Source: Scalesia atractyloides
Lineage: Eukaryota; Streptophyta; Magnoliopsida; Asterales; Asteraceae
DNA length: 64,000 nucleotides
Reading direction: 5' to 3'
Assembly: GCA_947069175.1 (NCBI GenBank)
Contig: CAMTDV010000007.1
Coordinates: forward strand, 51,603,681 to 51,667,680
The notes beneath the pieces are model-generated. The model had not been told where the DNA came from. It ran no database searches and saw nothing but the letters and a program-made list of their open reading frames with translations. A program made the translations under genes and the position numbers. How positions within the stretch are numbered: position 1 is the stretch's first letter; every line of letters begins with the position of its first letter. Shown here one piece after another: positions 10,443-21,412 of this stretch.

Positions 10443-12410
10443 TGTGACAACCAAAAAAATTTCATGATAATTTCGTACAAACTTAATCACAATTTATACA
10501 ATTTAATTGTGTTCTTTCGACTTAATTCTTGTGTAATTGAGTCTTATAAAGTAGAGTAGGACATATGTTTACAATTCATAACATATTTTAGTGTTCGCCG
10601 CGTCGAAGACGATACAAACCAAGTCCTACAATGTTGGTAGCAAAATGTGGAAACACTATTCATTTGGAACACACTATTCACTACAGGAAGTTTATGAAAC
10701 AAATTAGAATGACAAGAACGGGATATGAAAACATATCCAAGTCCATACATACATCAAAACCCTAATATAGGGATATAACTTGCAATAAAGTATACTTTCC
10801 GGTACAATGCCTAAACTAATAAATTGTCCGGTCCGAACTAGAATATAACCATTTCAACTTGTCCGCAACATAATTTCAGCATTTCGCAGCATCCGTAAAG
10901 AGTGGAGATGATGTTCATCATCTTAAATGATCACGAGGACATCAAATAATTACACAATACCTTGTTATCGGTATCACCCTACACCTTACATCTTTCATCG
11001 GATAACGACCCGATACCTAAACGAATGACATTTTAATATCCAACTGACTAAACAACTAGTCTAGTGAACTAGTTAAGATCTTTTAAGCACCCTAAACATG
11101 ATTACCACCCTAATCATACAAGATATGACCCTAATTAACCTGATCACCAAAATATATAGATATATAACACATGTTATAAAAGAAAAGTTAAACTTAACCC
11201 CCCCCCCCCTATCATGAAATTTGGCCAAGGTGGCCCCCACTCCCATGACTTGCATACTTGTGAGATTGTAGAAGTATGGGATGAAGATCTTGTGTTTTGA
11301 CTAAGTGAAATATGCAAATTATAAAACAACCTACACCATCCTACATTTATCATTTTACAACTTTCAAAAACATAAAAAGTCTCACTCTTTCTCTAACTCA
11401 CAGCATACATACATGCATATAACCTCACCGTTTTCAAACCTTAAACACTCCATTACAAGCCTTATAAATCCATTTCAAAGATGATCTAAGAAGTTGCAAG
11501 CTATGAATGCCTTATATGAGCTTTGTTCACAACTTTGGAGCTTCAAGAATCTTCACAACTACTTCATACTCATCTCCTAGATCTTCCCTAGCTTTGTGCT
11601 AGTAGTAAGACCATCTACCTTCACTTTTATGGTTCTTATACATAATAGATCTCAAAAGTACAACTTGATCATCTTGAAGTTCATTAAACGTAAAGCTTTA
11701 AACCCTAAATCTAACATAATAATCTTACATAACTATGTGATATTTGTGTTGATTATGATGCTTAGTGTGATAGGTTTAACTTGATGATTAGTGTAATTAG
11801 TCTATATAAACTTGATGATCTTGCATAATGGTACTTAAAAAGATGATCCAAACATAAAGATGTTTAGATCTACCAAGATCTTCACCTTTGAAATATCATG
11901 AACTTATTATGTTTTGAAAATGATTTTTTGGAAAATACATATATATCAAGAAGCTAAAGACATAGTTTTAAAAGTTATGATCTTGAAATACAAGCATAAA
12001 CAAGTTAGTATAAAAATATTAAAGCAAAGGATGAACGTAAGTATATAGTTATTTTAGTGATCTTGATAATATATACAAAATAAGTTCATGAACTTGAAGA
12101 TGTGTTTATGTGACTATGCATGAAAAGTGGTGTATGGAACTTGATTGGTGTTATAGATGATTATGGGAATTGAAAATTGTTTAAAAATACGTTTTAAAAA
12201 TGTGGAAAACGCCTACAGTATAGGGGAAACTATAACGAAATTTTCTAAAATCCTAATCATGATTAAAGTATGGTTTAACAAGTGATTATCTTAATTAAAT
12301 GAGATTAGCAACTTTAATCATAATTAGGAAAACTTTGGTGGAAAGTTTAAGTGATAAACTTATAAATATTTTCTTGAACACTTATGGTTAATTCATAAAT
12401 TGAATGGGAT

Positions 12411-12446
<36 letters not shown>

Positions 12447-12765
12447 CTTAGACAACATTTCTATGTGTATAAGCGTGTGCTAAGGTGTATGTATTTAGAA
12501 TATGTAGGGTGAATAATCATCTAAATACAAGATACACAAAATACATGACATTTAATATCTTTAAAGAATCAAGTATAAAAATATATGGATGTGCATATAC
12601 ATAAACACATATCCTTGAATGGATACTTGGGAGATTTACACATGAAAGGAGATATATATGAATACACTATATTATATCCCTAAACCATGATTCGGACAAC
12701 AGACAAATTGGACAAAGACAAACAGATGAACTAACTTTTACATGTATATATATATATATATATAT

Positions 12766-12948
12766 TGAAGAATAATATGTATATCCGAAACCGACACTAA
12801 AGATAAATAAAAGTTTGGTAATAAGCTAAAACATCGTCACGCAACGATAGTTCATGAAGAAATAATATGTAATCCGAAACCGACACTAAAGATATAATAA
12901 AAGTTTGGTAATAAGCTAAACACATCGTCACCGGCAACGATAGTTCAT
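12766..12948. repeat. Tandem duplication, about 90-bp unit
   Basis: Two copies start TGAAGAA, continue with AATATGT, CCGAAACCGACACTAAAGAT and AAAAGTTTGGTAATAAGC, and end AACGATAGTTCAT. They lie inside the solo LTR. Confidence 0.8.
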
Positions 12949-13457
12949 ATGGTCATGACGAGGAGCTTACACATCTACCGACGACACTTGGGCGTTTCGA
13001 CAACAAAAATATATATAAACGACTACGACGACAAGTTCTAAAAATAATATATTTTTAGACACCCAACTCATATTATATTTACCTTACTATAAATACCATA
13101 TAAGTGTAGATAGAAAAGCATCTTTATACTCCAAAGTGGAATACAAGATACAAGTAATGTAATGCCAAACTACATGTAGAATACATAACCAAACATGTAA
13201 AATACAGTGATTACAATAATGGATACATAGTAAAAATACACATAGATACGTATAATACCAAATCACTTAGAAGTGTACACATCAGAGGTACATACTGGTA
13301 TATACTATTAACGTATAAAAAATATAATTAGTAAATTACTCAATAGCTTGATGAATACACATACATGACACCATACGTGTACAATACAAGTCAACATAAA
13401 ATATTTATTTACAATATACAGTGATATACAACCATACCATCACAAACATATTTTACA

Positions 13458-13682
13458 TAGGATCGAGATCCCTCGAGCATGTTATATATACACATAAGGA
13501 TCGAGGACCCTTGAAGTATGAATATATATATATATATATATATATTATTATATATATATATGTATGTATACACATAAGAATCGAGGATCCCTTCAAGCAT
13601 GAGTATATACACATAAGGATCGAGGATCCCTTCAAGCATGAATAAATATATATACAAGGATCGAGGATCCCTCCAAACATGA
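13458..13682. repeat. Minisatellite, about 40-bp unit, 5 copies
   Basis: Units share the core AGGATCGAGGATCCCTTCAA followed by GCATGA and TA-rich spacers (one spacer expanded into a TA tract at 13520-13562). Located in the solo LTR. Confidence 0.8.
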
Positions 13683-13760
13683 GTATATGTATTAGCGACC
13701 TAATATATATATTTCATAACAACAACACTTGTGTGAGACACAAGCATGAAACAAGGGGCT

Positions 13761-13868
13761 AGGCCCAGTCATGCGTGACAAAGACATACGATCGGTTGGA
13801 TGAATCCAACGCGAAGGCCCAGTCATGCGTGACAAATACATACGATCGGTTTGATGAATCCAACGCGA
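13761..13868. repeat. Tandem duplication, 54-bp unit
   Basis: 13761-13814 and 13815-13868 differ at only two positions. Units begin AGGCCCAGTCATGCGTGACA and end GAATCCAACGCGA. Confidence 0.9.
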
Positions 13869-14796
13869 ACACTTAACACAAGACTGTCAAGTGCGAGGCC
13901 CGTTCATACATAACGAATATATATGACAATATATACTTGTGAAATATATATTTACAACAAATGAGTACATAAGCTACCAACATATAGTATATAACATAAA
14001 CAAAGGTATCCAAACAAGAAAAGTACAAACCAAACGAACATTCAAGATGAGCAACGCGTACACGTTACAATAAAGACCAAAGTGTCTAACAAGTTAGAAC
14101 ATTTGTAGGCTGCGTTACGCATATGGTACTGAGTCTGCTAGCACACTATCTTGTGAACGCAAAACTGTGAGTTCATGTCCATCCTTTCAATCTTTTCAAT
14201 GTTTTACTATTAAACACTTGATGGGGAATACATGTTACAATAAATGGTATGTTTAGCTGTGGAATGAAATCATTTTAGATCATGTTCGCATAAGTAGAAA
14301 ATGAACAAGCGTAACCTATTAATCATACATAATGACCGAGGTGCAAAAGTGGTAGATCTATTGGGTTTTGGCAAGCTCCACTCCTGGTTTCTTAGCCTTT
14401 TAGGAGCGCTTTTATGGTCCCATATCGGAAGGGTCTGAATATCATCGTCAAGGTTTGGTTACTTAATTATGTGGCTGATGGAGAGTGTGAAACACGAGCC
14501 TTAATATGGGTGTATAATGTGTTTTATTGTGTTTAAGCGGTTATGCATGTTGAATATAGTAACTGCGGGAGTTTATGGTTTTACAGGTTAACCGTCTAAA
14601 TCGGTAAAGTTGGAGGGCTTAGAGGTGAACTAGAATGAGCAAGGATGGTGAGCAAGATATATCACACCGTTCGTATATGTTTTGGGTCAAGGAATGGCTT
14701 GGATGCGCAAGCAACATGATAAAATGAAGTCTAGGGGCCATCTAGTCATTAGTTGAAAGTTAAAAAGTGAAGACAAATAAGTTTGGAATTTGCGAC

Positions 14797-14966
14797 GTCG
14801 GCTACGGCTGTTCCAGCGTAGCTTACAGTTCAGGTATATTGGACAAAAGGTAACCAGCATGTGTATACCGTAGGTTACGGGTGTTTGACCATAGCTTATG
14901 GTCAAGTTCCAAATGAAACAGAATGTCTGGACCGTAACCTACGGCCCTGTACCGTAGGCTACGGGT
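14797..14966. promoter_or_regulatory. Cluster of six CCGTAG-type palindromic motifs upstream of the LTR TATA box
   Basis: Six imperfect palindromes of consensus ACCGTAGSYTACGGT occur in 170 bp: at about 14797 (GTCGGCTACGG), 14816 (CGTAGCTTACAG), 14867 (ACCGTAGGTTACGG), 14888 (ACCATAGCTTATGGT), 14931 (ACCGTAACCTACGG) and 14951 (ACCGTAGGCTACGG). The last ends about 40 bp before the TATA box. Spacing and position suggest transcription-factor sites in U3. The 3' LTR copy (about 21734-21903) keeps them in eroded form. Confidence 0.6.
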
Positions 14967-15005
14967 GGATTTTCGGAAAAACTCGCTGGGACTTGTTTTT
15001 GGAGA

Positions 15006-15013
15006 TATAAAAA
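15006..15013 (+). promoter_or_regulatory. LTR TATA box
   Basis: TATAAAAA followed by GGG lies downstream of the palindrome cluster. It is conserved in the 3' LTR at 21947-21954. It probably sets the U3/R boundary shortly downstream. Confidence 0.6.
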
Positions 15014-15780
15014 GGGATTTGCAACCCTAATCGAGACACTTCCTTTGGGGACGAAATTGGAGCACAAGATACACTTGGGAATTTGATTTTCACCAATTAC
15101 CATCATAGATCTCATCACTTTATCCTGATTGAAGATGCAATCATCCGTTTCTCAAGCTTTTGGTGATCAATCGAATGAGATGAGCAGCTAAATCTTTTAT
15201 GGTTTCCTCTGGGTGGAGGATTCTTGTAAGTGAACTAAGTTATGTGTTTGAACTCTTGCTAGAATCTGGTAATCTAAGCATTTGATACTTTCTACCAGTT
15301 GATTTCATTCGATGGATTTGTAAACGATTGTTTTTACTTTAATTCTTAATTCGAACTCATTTAATTCCTGAGATTTCTAGTAATTGGGATACATTTGATA
15401 AGGGTTAGGGTTAGTAATTACAATTGGTAATTCATATGATAACCTTTCATTGTACACAATCGAAGTAAGTAGTCTTTTGGTTATCACAATCAATTAATTA
15501 GATTATGCAATTATGTCTATGTGATTGTAAGCAATTAAACATATAACCGGTGTTTACTTTGAATCTAAAAGCCAGAGGAACCATTGCTTTCTCCAACTGT
15601 TTACAATAGTAATTAGTTAATTAAATCAACAAACAAACAACCGAGTTTACATTTTCGCAAGTAGTTAATCAATACTTAATCCATAACACTTTCCACCAGA
15701 CTCCTCTGGATTCATACCCTGCTTACCCTAGCTACCTAGGTTAATTAGGTTTTTGCATGACACTCATGATAGTCATCAAA

Positions 15781-15798
15781 TGGCGTCATTGCCGGGGA
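15781..15798 (+). promoter_or_regulatory. Primer-binding site, tRNA-Asp type
   Basis: TGGCGTCATTGCCGGGGA matches 16 of 18 positions of the complement of plant tRNA-Asp 3' end (TGGCGCCGTTGCCGGGGA), the primer of Athila and Tat elements. Both mismatches are transitions of the kind expected from decay of methylated cytosines. It begins 14 bases after the 5' LTR. Confidence 0.8.
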
Positions 15799-15932
15799 GT
15801 CGTGCGTAAAGTGCTTTGTTTTAAGTGTTTTTAGAATAATAGTTAAGAAATCCAAAAATAGTGTTTATTTCTTATTGTTCAAATTACGCATGGTTTCCTT
15901 GTTTGTGCTTGTGCAGGTGATTTTGGACATGC

Positions 15933-16326
15933 ATGCATCATACTCGGAAATCCGGAAAGTCTTCATCGCTAGTGTTTGATCCAGAAATTGAGAGCATAGT
16001 TCGGCAGACCCGAGTACTGCATCGAGAAAATAAAATTCTACAATCTCCAACACCGGTACTCAACTTAATGGAAAACTCAAGCAATTCAGAGAAGCAAAAC
16101 CAAAACCTCACTTCCACAAACCCAGTTCACACCAACGTCTACTCAACCTTCACCGAACACCTCAATACCATCTCAACCACCATTACAATCCACCCAACCT
16201 TCCACCACTCAACTTCCACTGATGCCACCGTTACCGTTTCCCAATTTAGACAACATACCACCAATCTCGACCCAATCAACATCTCTTCAATACCCATCAT
16301 TTACCCAAACATCTAATGCCCAACAT
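15933..16326 (+). pseudogene. gag: gag N-terminal part, Athila/Tat-like element
   Basis: This opens with MHHTRKSGKSS and runs through a Ser/Thr/Asn/Gln/Pro-rich, poorly structured region. That is typical of the variable N-terminal leader of Athila/Tat Gag before the capsid domain. The frame ends at 16316, while an overlapping frame continues PPLPFPNLDNIPP-type sequence, so a frameshift lies within it. The plastid insertion begins at about 16327. The same low-complexity proline/glutamine-rich style resumes at 17577, showing that one gag was split. Gag would form the particle and package RNA; this copy cannot make an intact protein. Confidence 0.65.
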
Positions 16327-17576
16327 TTATATGTAAATCCTAGATGTGAAAATATGTGGAATATTTCTATAAAAAGGTCAAAAAACAGACTAGACATAAA
16401 TCAGTAGAAATAAGAAGAGCCGATCATATCGTAAATTGAGTTCAGGTTCGAATTCCATAGATAATATAGATGGGATTGTCTATAATGATAGACAAATGAA
16501 AGATTTTCTCAAGGTTCTTATTCATCTACTTGATATTTTGAAAATGGGTTGGTTGAACTTGAAAATTCACTCATTGAAATTGAATAAGTAAACAATTAAA
16601 TTAGATTCAGTTGGATGGTACTAACAAAATCATGTGCTAACTCCCATTTCTTATTGAATTAACCGATCAACTTGTCATCGGACATTTATTTTGAATGCGA
16701 GAATTTTCACAAAACTTAGATATTTTTTACTTTATTATTATATTATGAGAATGAATCCTACTACTTCTAGTTCCTAGGGTTGCCACGCTTGACAAAAAGA
16801 ACTTGGGGCGTATCGCCCAAATCATTGGTCCGGCACTAGATGTAGCCTTTCTGCCAGGCAAAATGCCTAATATTTATAACGCTTTGGTAGTTAAGGGTCG
16901 AGATACTGTTGGTCAACCAATTAATGTGACTTGTGAGGTACAACAATTATTAGGAAACAATCGAGTTAGAGTCGTAGCTATGAGTGCTACAGATGGTCTA
17001 ATGAGAGGAATGGACGTGATTGATACGGGAGCTCCGCTAAGTGTTCTGGTCGGTGGAGCGACTCTCGGACAAATTTTCAATGTGCTTGGGGAGCCTATTG
17101 ATAATTTAGGTCCTGTAGATAATAGCACAACATTTCCTATTCATAGACCCGTGCCTGCCTTTATACAGTTAGATACAAAATTATCTATTTTTGAAATCGG
17201 AATTAAAGTAGTAGATCTTTTAGCCCCTTATCGACGTGGAGGAAAAATCGGACTATTCGGGGGAGCTGGCGTGGGTAAAACAGTACTCATTATGGAATTG
17301 ATTAACAACATTGCCAAAGCTCATGGAGGCGTATCTGTATTTGGTGGAGTCAGTGAACAGACTCATGAATGAAATGATCTTTACATGGAAATGAAAGCAT
17401 CTGGAGTCATTAATGAACAAAATATTGCAGAATCAAAAGTGGCTCTAGTTTACGATCAAATGAACGAACCGCCGGGAGCTCGTATGAGAGTTGGTTTGAC
17501 TGCCCTAACTATGGCGGAATATTTCCGAGATTTTAATGAACAAGACGTTCTTTTATTTGTTGACAATATCTTCCGA
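16327..17576 (+). other. Nuclear insertion of plastid DNA (NUPT): rbcL-atpB spacer and 5' half of atpB
   Basis: From about 16327 to 16744 the sequence is recognisable as the plastid region upstream of atpB (for example GAGTTCAGGTTCGAATTCCA at 16439 and TTGGATGGTACTAACAA at 16611). From 16745 to 17576 it encodes the ATP synthase beta chain. The right junction is sharp: plastid homology stops after the DNIFR codons and gag-type sequence follows at once. The left junction is approximate. Stops and a frameshift show it is not recent. It sits inside retroelement gag, not between elements. Confidence 0.9.
16745..17576 (+). pseudogene. atpB: Truncated atpB pseudogene of plastid origin (ATP synthase CF1 beta subunit)
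   Basis: The plastid beta subunit is the catalytic part of CF1 on the thylakoid membrane and is normally about 498 residues. Here the native start ATG (16745) is followed by a TAG at 16775 and a frameshift. The main frame then runs from the LGRIAQIIGP block (16803) to a TGA at 17370, and continues in the same frame from 17373 to 17576, ending at LLFVDNIFR. The Walker A motif GGAGVGKT (17259-17282) is intact. Several replacements in strongly conserved segments (VSEQTHE before the stop, VYDQM, RDFNEQD) show relaxed selection. About the first 275 residues are represented; the rest is absent. Confidence 0.93.
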
Positions 17577-18099
17577 TGACACCATCATTCAACCAAGTCA
17601 AACTCGACCCGTTAACTCTTCAACCTCAAATCCGCTACCAACCAAGCCTTCCCATTACCAACCCGCTCAACAACAACAGTTCTCATTCAGAACTTCAATG
17701 TTCAATCAGGGGAATAGTTCAGGGAAATTTGGAGACGGTTATGAGGAATATGACAATTACGGTAATCAAGGTGAGAGGCAAGTGATGCCTTTAGGAAATT
17801 ATGAAGGAATCAACATGGGATTGGGATTTTTCGAAAGAGGGAATAAGGGTACGTCTGGGTACCAACAGAATGTTAATCAACCGGATCCGATTAATCAACA
17901 ATCGATTCATGGAAGACCAATAGACATTCCATTACCATTATCGGTGCATCAAATGCCGATTCGACAAAGGCCGCTTCCAAGTAATCTAGTTCCATCAGTC
18001 AACAAACCTGAAGGTATCCCAAGAAGATATGATCGGGGGCCGGTGAGGGGCATTGAGAATCATTTTAAACCTGCCTTACTAATAATCCCTAACCGGTAA
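17577..18099 (+). pseudogene. gag: gag linker region downstream of the plastid insertion
   Basis: Gag resumes here with a Gln/Pro/Ser/Asn-rich segment (SSTSNPLPTKPSHYQ, then a run of glutamines and FSFRTSMFNQG), followed by a Gly-rich part and a Pro/Arg-rich stretch (RQRPLPSNLVP, RRYDRGPVRG) up to a stop at 18097-18099. Low-complexity linkers like this precede the capsid domain in Athila/Tat Gag. The open frame reads in from the plastid fragment at 17536, which is accidental. No catalytic function is expected. Confidence 0.65.
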
Positions 18100-18600
18100 T
18101 CATTCCTCAATTACGAGGTCGGTCATTCGAGGTACGAGCACAATCCATTCAAAGCTTACCCAAGTATCACGGTTTGGCCACTGAAGAACCGTACCTACAG
18201 ATTGCTGCTTATGATGCCCGTTGCAATACTACCGGGGGCTAAGGTTTTACACCGGATGACGTGAAATTGGAACTCTTCCAATTCACACTCGAAGACAAGG
18301 CGAAACAATGGTTCCACTCATTACCATCCGCCTTGGTTTTCACGTGTCCTAATATGAAGCAACTGTTTTTAGATGAATTCTATATGCAGCAAAGGACCAA
18401 TGAGGCTCGTAGGGATATCCGAAACTTTCGGGTGAGTTATTTCATGAATCTTTCAATCAATTCAAGATGTTGAAGAACTGCCCACACCATAGCATACAAT
18501 TGTGGGAGTTACTTAATGCTTTTCATGAGGGGTTGACACCGGAAGATGCTCGTGATCTCAGCTCTATTTCGAATGGCACAATCGGTACAAATTATGAGCA
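18100..18600 (+). pseudogene. gag: gag capsid domain (Retrotrans_gag-like)
   Basis: Fragments in changing frames match the Ty3/gypsy capsid region: a segment with SLPKYHGL near 18150, then from 18261 a stretch LELFQFTLEDKAKQWFHSLP. The latter corresponds to the conserved helix of the Retrotrans_gag family (usual form: LRLFPFSL.DKAK.WL.SLP). Stops occur at about 18239 (TAA) and after 18470, with at least one frameshift, so the domain is dead. It lies directly upstream of the zinc knuckle, in canonical Gag order. Confidence 0.75.
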
Positions 18601-18726
18601 TATAGACTGGGATTACTTGGAGAAAATGGCGAGCACTTGAAAGTGAAAGGCTCAATCGTCAAGAAGAGATCGGCATTCAGTAGTGAGGGCAATCGAGAAT
18701 ACACCTGAAGCTGGGGACAGTTCCCA

Positions 18727-18774
18727 ATGTGTGGGCATTGTGGAGATCTAGGGCACATAGCTGATCATTGCCCT
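18727..18774 (+). pseudogene. gag: gag CCHC zinc knuckle
   Basis: The peptide CGHCGDLGHIADHC (codons 18730-18771) fits CX2CX4HX4C with all four ligands intact. In Gag this nucleocapsid motif binds the element RNA. Its frame is disconnected from the capsid fragments by indels. Confidence 0.85.
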
Positions 18775-18944
18775 AGTATTGTAGGTGTACATGATGAGGT
18801 TAATATGCTGCAAGGTAATGGGAATAGGTATTCAGGTTTCAAGGTATAACCAATTTTTCCAGCCCTGTAATCAGACTAATTATCAAGGGGCAACAACTTT
18901 AGTTTTCAAAGAGTTACCAAGGCAATGGTCAGGGAAATGGTGAG

Positions 18945-19322
18945 GTGATGGAGATATTAAAAACCATGCAACAGGAAATGCAAAAGAGAAGTCAACTAGA
19001 TGATGCACGGGCACAAAAGGATGAAATTCGTGATAAAGCCATCCAATCACTGACAACGCAGATGGGGCAGCTAGCGAGTGGCGTGGCTAATTTGAAGCAA
19101 AATAATGGGAAACTACCAAGTGATACTCAGACAAACCCTAAGAACGTGAAGAACATACCTATTAGCGGGGTAAGTGTCATTCCTAAGCATAAGTATAATG
19201 ATAATGATTTAACTATTTCCCATATAATTGCAGGTTTAAGTGGCGCAAAGGAGGATGGACATGGATGCAATTCTAGGGAACCGGTCGTTCCAATCCGAGT
19301 TGGGATGTTCAAGATCCATTGA
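18945..19322 (+). pseudogene. gag: gag C-terminal helical segment
   Basis: The segment begins MMEILKTMQQEMQKRSQLDD. A charged, coiled-coil-like stretch is followed by TQMGQLASGVANLKQNNG, then KLPSDTQTNPKNVKNI. This matches the layout of the Athila/Tat Gag C-terminus, where a heptad region with GQLA leads to a G.LPS.T..NPK segment before protease. It ends at a stop beside the protease-like sequence. The family assignment is one of the firmer ones for this element. Confidence 0.75.
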
Positions 19323-19770
19323 GCATTGTTGGATTATGGGGCTTGAATGAGTGACCTCCCCGGTAGCCTGTATGACCAATACGATTTTGGTCCTCTACAC
19401 GCGGTTAAGAGTATGGCAATGTTTGCTGACGCAAGTTTGAAACAACCACGGGGGTTGTGAAAAATGTGATGATCCAACTTGGTGAATTCTACTACCCGGT
19501 GGACTTCATGGTGATAGACTATGCAATTAAAGACATATGAGCAACCACAGGAAGTATTGGGTCATCCATTCTTATACACAACTAATGCACAGATTGACTG
19601 CAGAAATGGATTAGTCACCATGAGCTACGACAATCGTAAGTTGTATTTTAATGTGTTTTTAAAATCCATCTCTTACTATATTGTTAATGAGTTGTGCTAT
19701 GTTGTTGCTACTAACAGATCTGTTTCACATATGAGCAAGGATATGAGAGATGAGAATGGTGTTGAGTGTT
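19323..19770 (+). pseudogene. Retropepsin-like aspartic protease remnant
   Basis: The plus-strand translation contains LLDYGA at about 19327, in the position of the catalytic D(S/T/L)GA motif, followed by LPGSLYDQYDFGPL. After breaks, 19521-19772 gives a segment with EVLGHPFLYTTNAQIDCRNG, matching the flap-to-C-terminal half of Athila/Tat protease (LGRPFL.T..A.ID). Protease would cut the polyprotein during particle maturation. Stops near 19320, 19345 and 19458 and frame changes disable it. No reverse transcriptase follows. Confidence 0.75.
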
Positions 19771-21412
19771 AAAGGTCTAAGTTGAAGAATGATGGAAATC
19801 AGGCGAAGAAGGCAGGTGTGAGCAAGAGAGTGATGAAGGAAAACCACCCGATGGTGGGATTAGATGAGGCAATGAAGCTACATTTGACCCAACTGGCATA
19901 AAGTTGCAAACCTCCCACAAAACTAGATGGAGTTATATGTAGAGAAGTGGGGAGGCAAGCAGGCATATGAACCACCTTGAGTACGTCAGGTACGGTCTGG
20001 CTGAAGACCTAAAACTTAGCGCTCTAAGGAGGCAGCCCGAGGATGTAGAGTTTGTTTTGTTTTGTTTTGGTGGGTGTTTATGTTTTTTTGGCAGGTTACT
20101 ACGTTTCGCTCCTCACGGATGCAATGATTCAAGTATGGGGATGTTTGGCAACATCCTTGGTGGGATATCAAAGAATCTATGAGATACGTATATGTCGGTT
20201 AGAGCGCAGCAGCGACACTACTATGGACACTCACAGATTTTCTGATCAGCTGCATGTGTTTCTCTATCTTGCATTTTATTTGTTTATGTGTATTTGGTGG
20301 TGTGAACTGATGTGTTGGGAGTGGTGTCATTTGTTGAGTCGATTTGGCCGTTAGACGTTTATGGTTTGTAGGTGGTATATCTCGAGTTCGGATTGTAAAC
20401 TGCACTATACATTGGGGACAATGTATCCCAAGTGTGGGGATGCGGTAACTCAAGATAGGGTTGGTAAGTTGATTAGTTTAAATACTTGAATTGATAAAAA
20501 TTGAAAATTTTTGAAAAGATTGAAAAAATTTCAAAAATTTAAAAGGTCTCGTGAAGATCTTTGCGTAAAATGGAAAATGATATGTATAATCAAATTGTTA
20601 GTTTTCAATTATTATATATATGAGATGATTAAGCGGTCGAAAACGCATCTAATTTAGGATATGTGGGTAGGCCCAGCCAGTGGAACGGTTCCTTAGGATT
20701 GATATGAAATACTTAAATATTAGGAATCTTGTGGGTTCTCGCCTTAGGAGTTATAGCAAAATCAAAATTTTAGAGAGTATGAGGGATTCTATTATAAATA
20801 AAGAAAAACTTATAAGTATTCCGATTAAATGGCATACCTTTTTCTTTTTATGAAAATAAATCCGAAACAAGGTGGCGCTCAAAAACTTCCATCTATCCAT
20901 TATTTGAGCTAGTTGTATATTGACAAAGCCTATGGTATGCCACGAGGATGATGACTCGTGTGGTACATACCCTCTAGGTGGAGTTAGAAAAGAAAAAAAA
21001 ATATGTGAGACTTATGTAATTAACCTGGGATGGTGACTCGGGTGGGGTATGTCCGCTAAGTTGATCGTATGCAAAAACATGTCGAAGCTCATATCCATCA
21101 TCCATTATCCATCATAAATTTAATCGGACATATATTAAAGCTTGTTATATAAGATAGTAATCTCATAAGCTTGAAATGGGAGTAGGTGGTGGTATGGTTT
21201 TTGAGTGTGAGACCCATAGACGAATAATGCAATTGAACCTAATGGATATTGAATAAGGGCTTGGAAACCGGCGGTTGGGTTTAAGTGGACCATATACCTG
21301 CAATCTTCATTAATGCGTGATCAGATTTGTTAATAAGATAACCAAATAAATTGAAAGCCAGTGATGTGATTGTGATTCCATTGCAAATAATTTAAAGATA
21401 AGTGTGGGGATG
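19771..21412 (+). other. Non-coding 3' part of the Athila/Tat-like element, ending in the polypurine tract
   Basis: No reverse transcriptase or integrase motif is visible on either strand. It contains an Athila/Tat-style 3' region: a GT-rich run at 20050-20095 and GGGGACAATGTATCCCAAGT at 20412. Purine-rich AAGTGTGGGGATG stands directly before the 3' LTR (21400-21412) and acts as the polypurine tract; similar AAGTGTGGGGATG occurs at 20429-20441. The region explains why the element must rely on proteins from another copy. Confidence 0.7.

Larger units (their letters stand above)
14476..15766 (+). repeat. 5' LTR of the Athila/Tat-like element (1291 bp)
   Basis: It begins TGATGGAGAGTGTGAAAC and ends TGACACTCA. 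It is closely similar throughout to 21413-22715, with mostly transition differences. It contains a palindromic motif cluster (14797-14966), a TATA box (15006-15013) and an R/U5 region with CCTCTGGGTGGAGGATTC. Confidence 0.9.

Noticed and set aside
13409..13680. Overlapping Tyr/Ile-rich open frames on both strands
   Set aside because: They are products of the 40-bp minisatellite and TA tract.
16803..17372. Working atpB gene or bacterial ATP synthase
   Set aside because: Plastid-type sequence with a stop and frameshift at the 5' end, an internal TGA, and no 3' half, embedded in a nuclear retroelement.
17536..18099. Fusion protein joining atpB to gag
   Set aside because: The open frame reads from an alternative atpB frame into gag only by chance; the atpB reading frame itself stops at 17577-17579.
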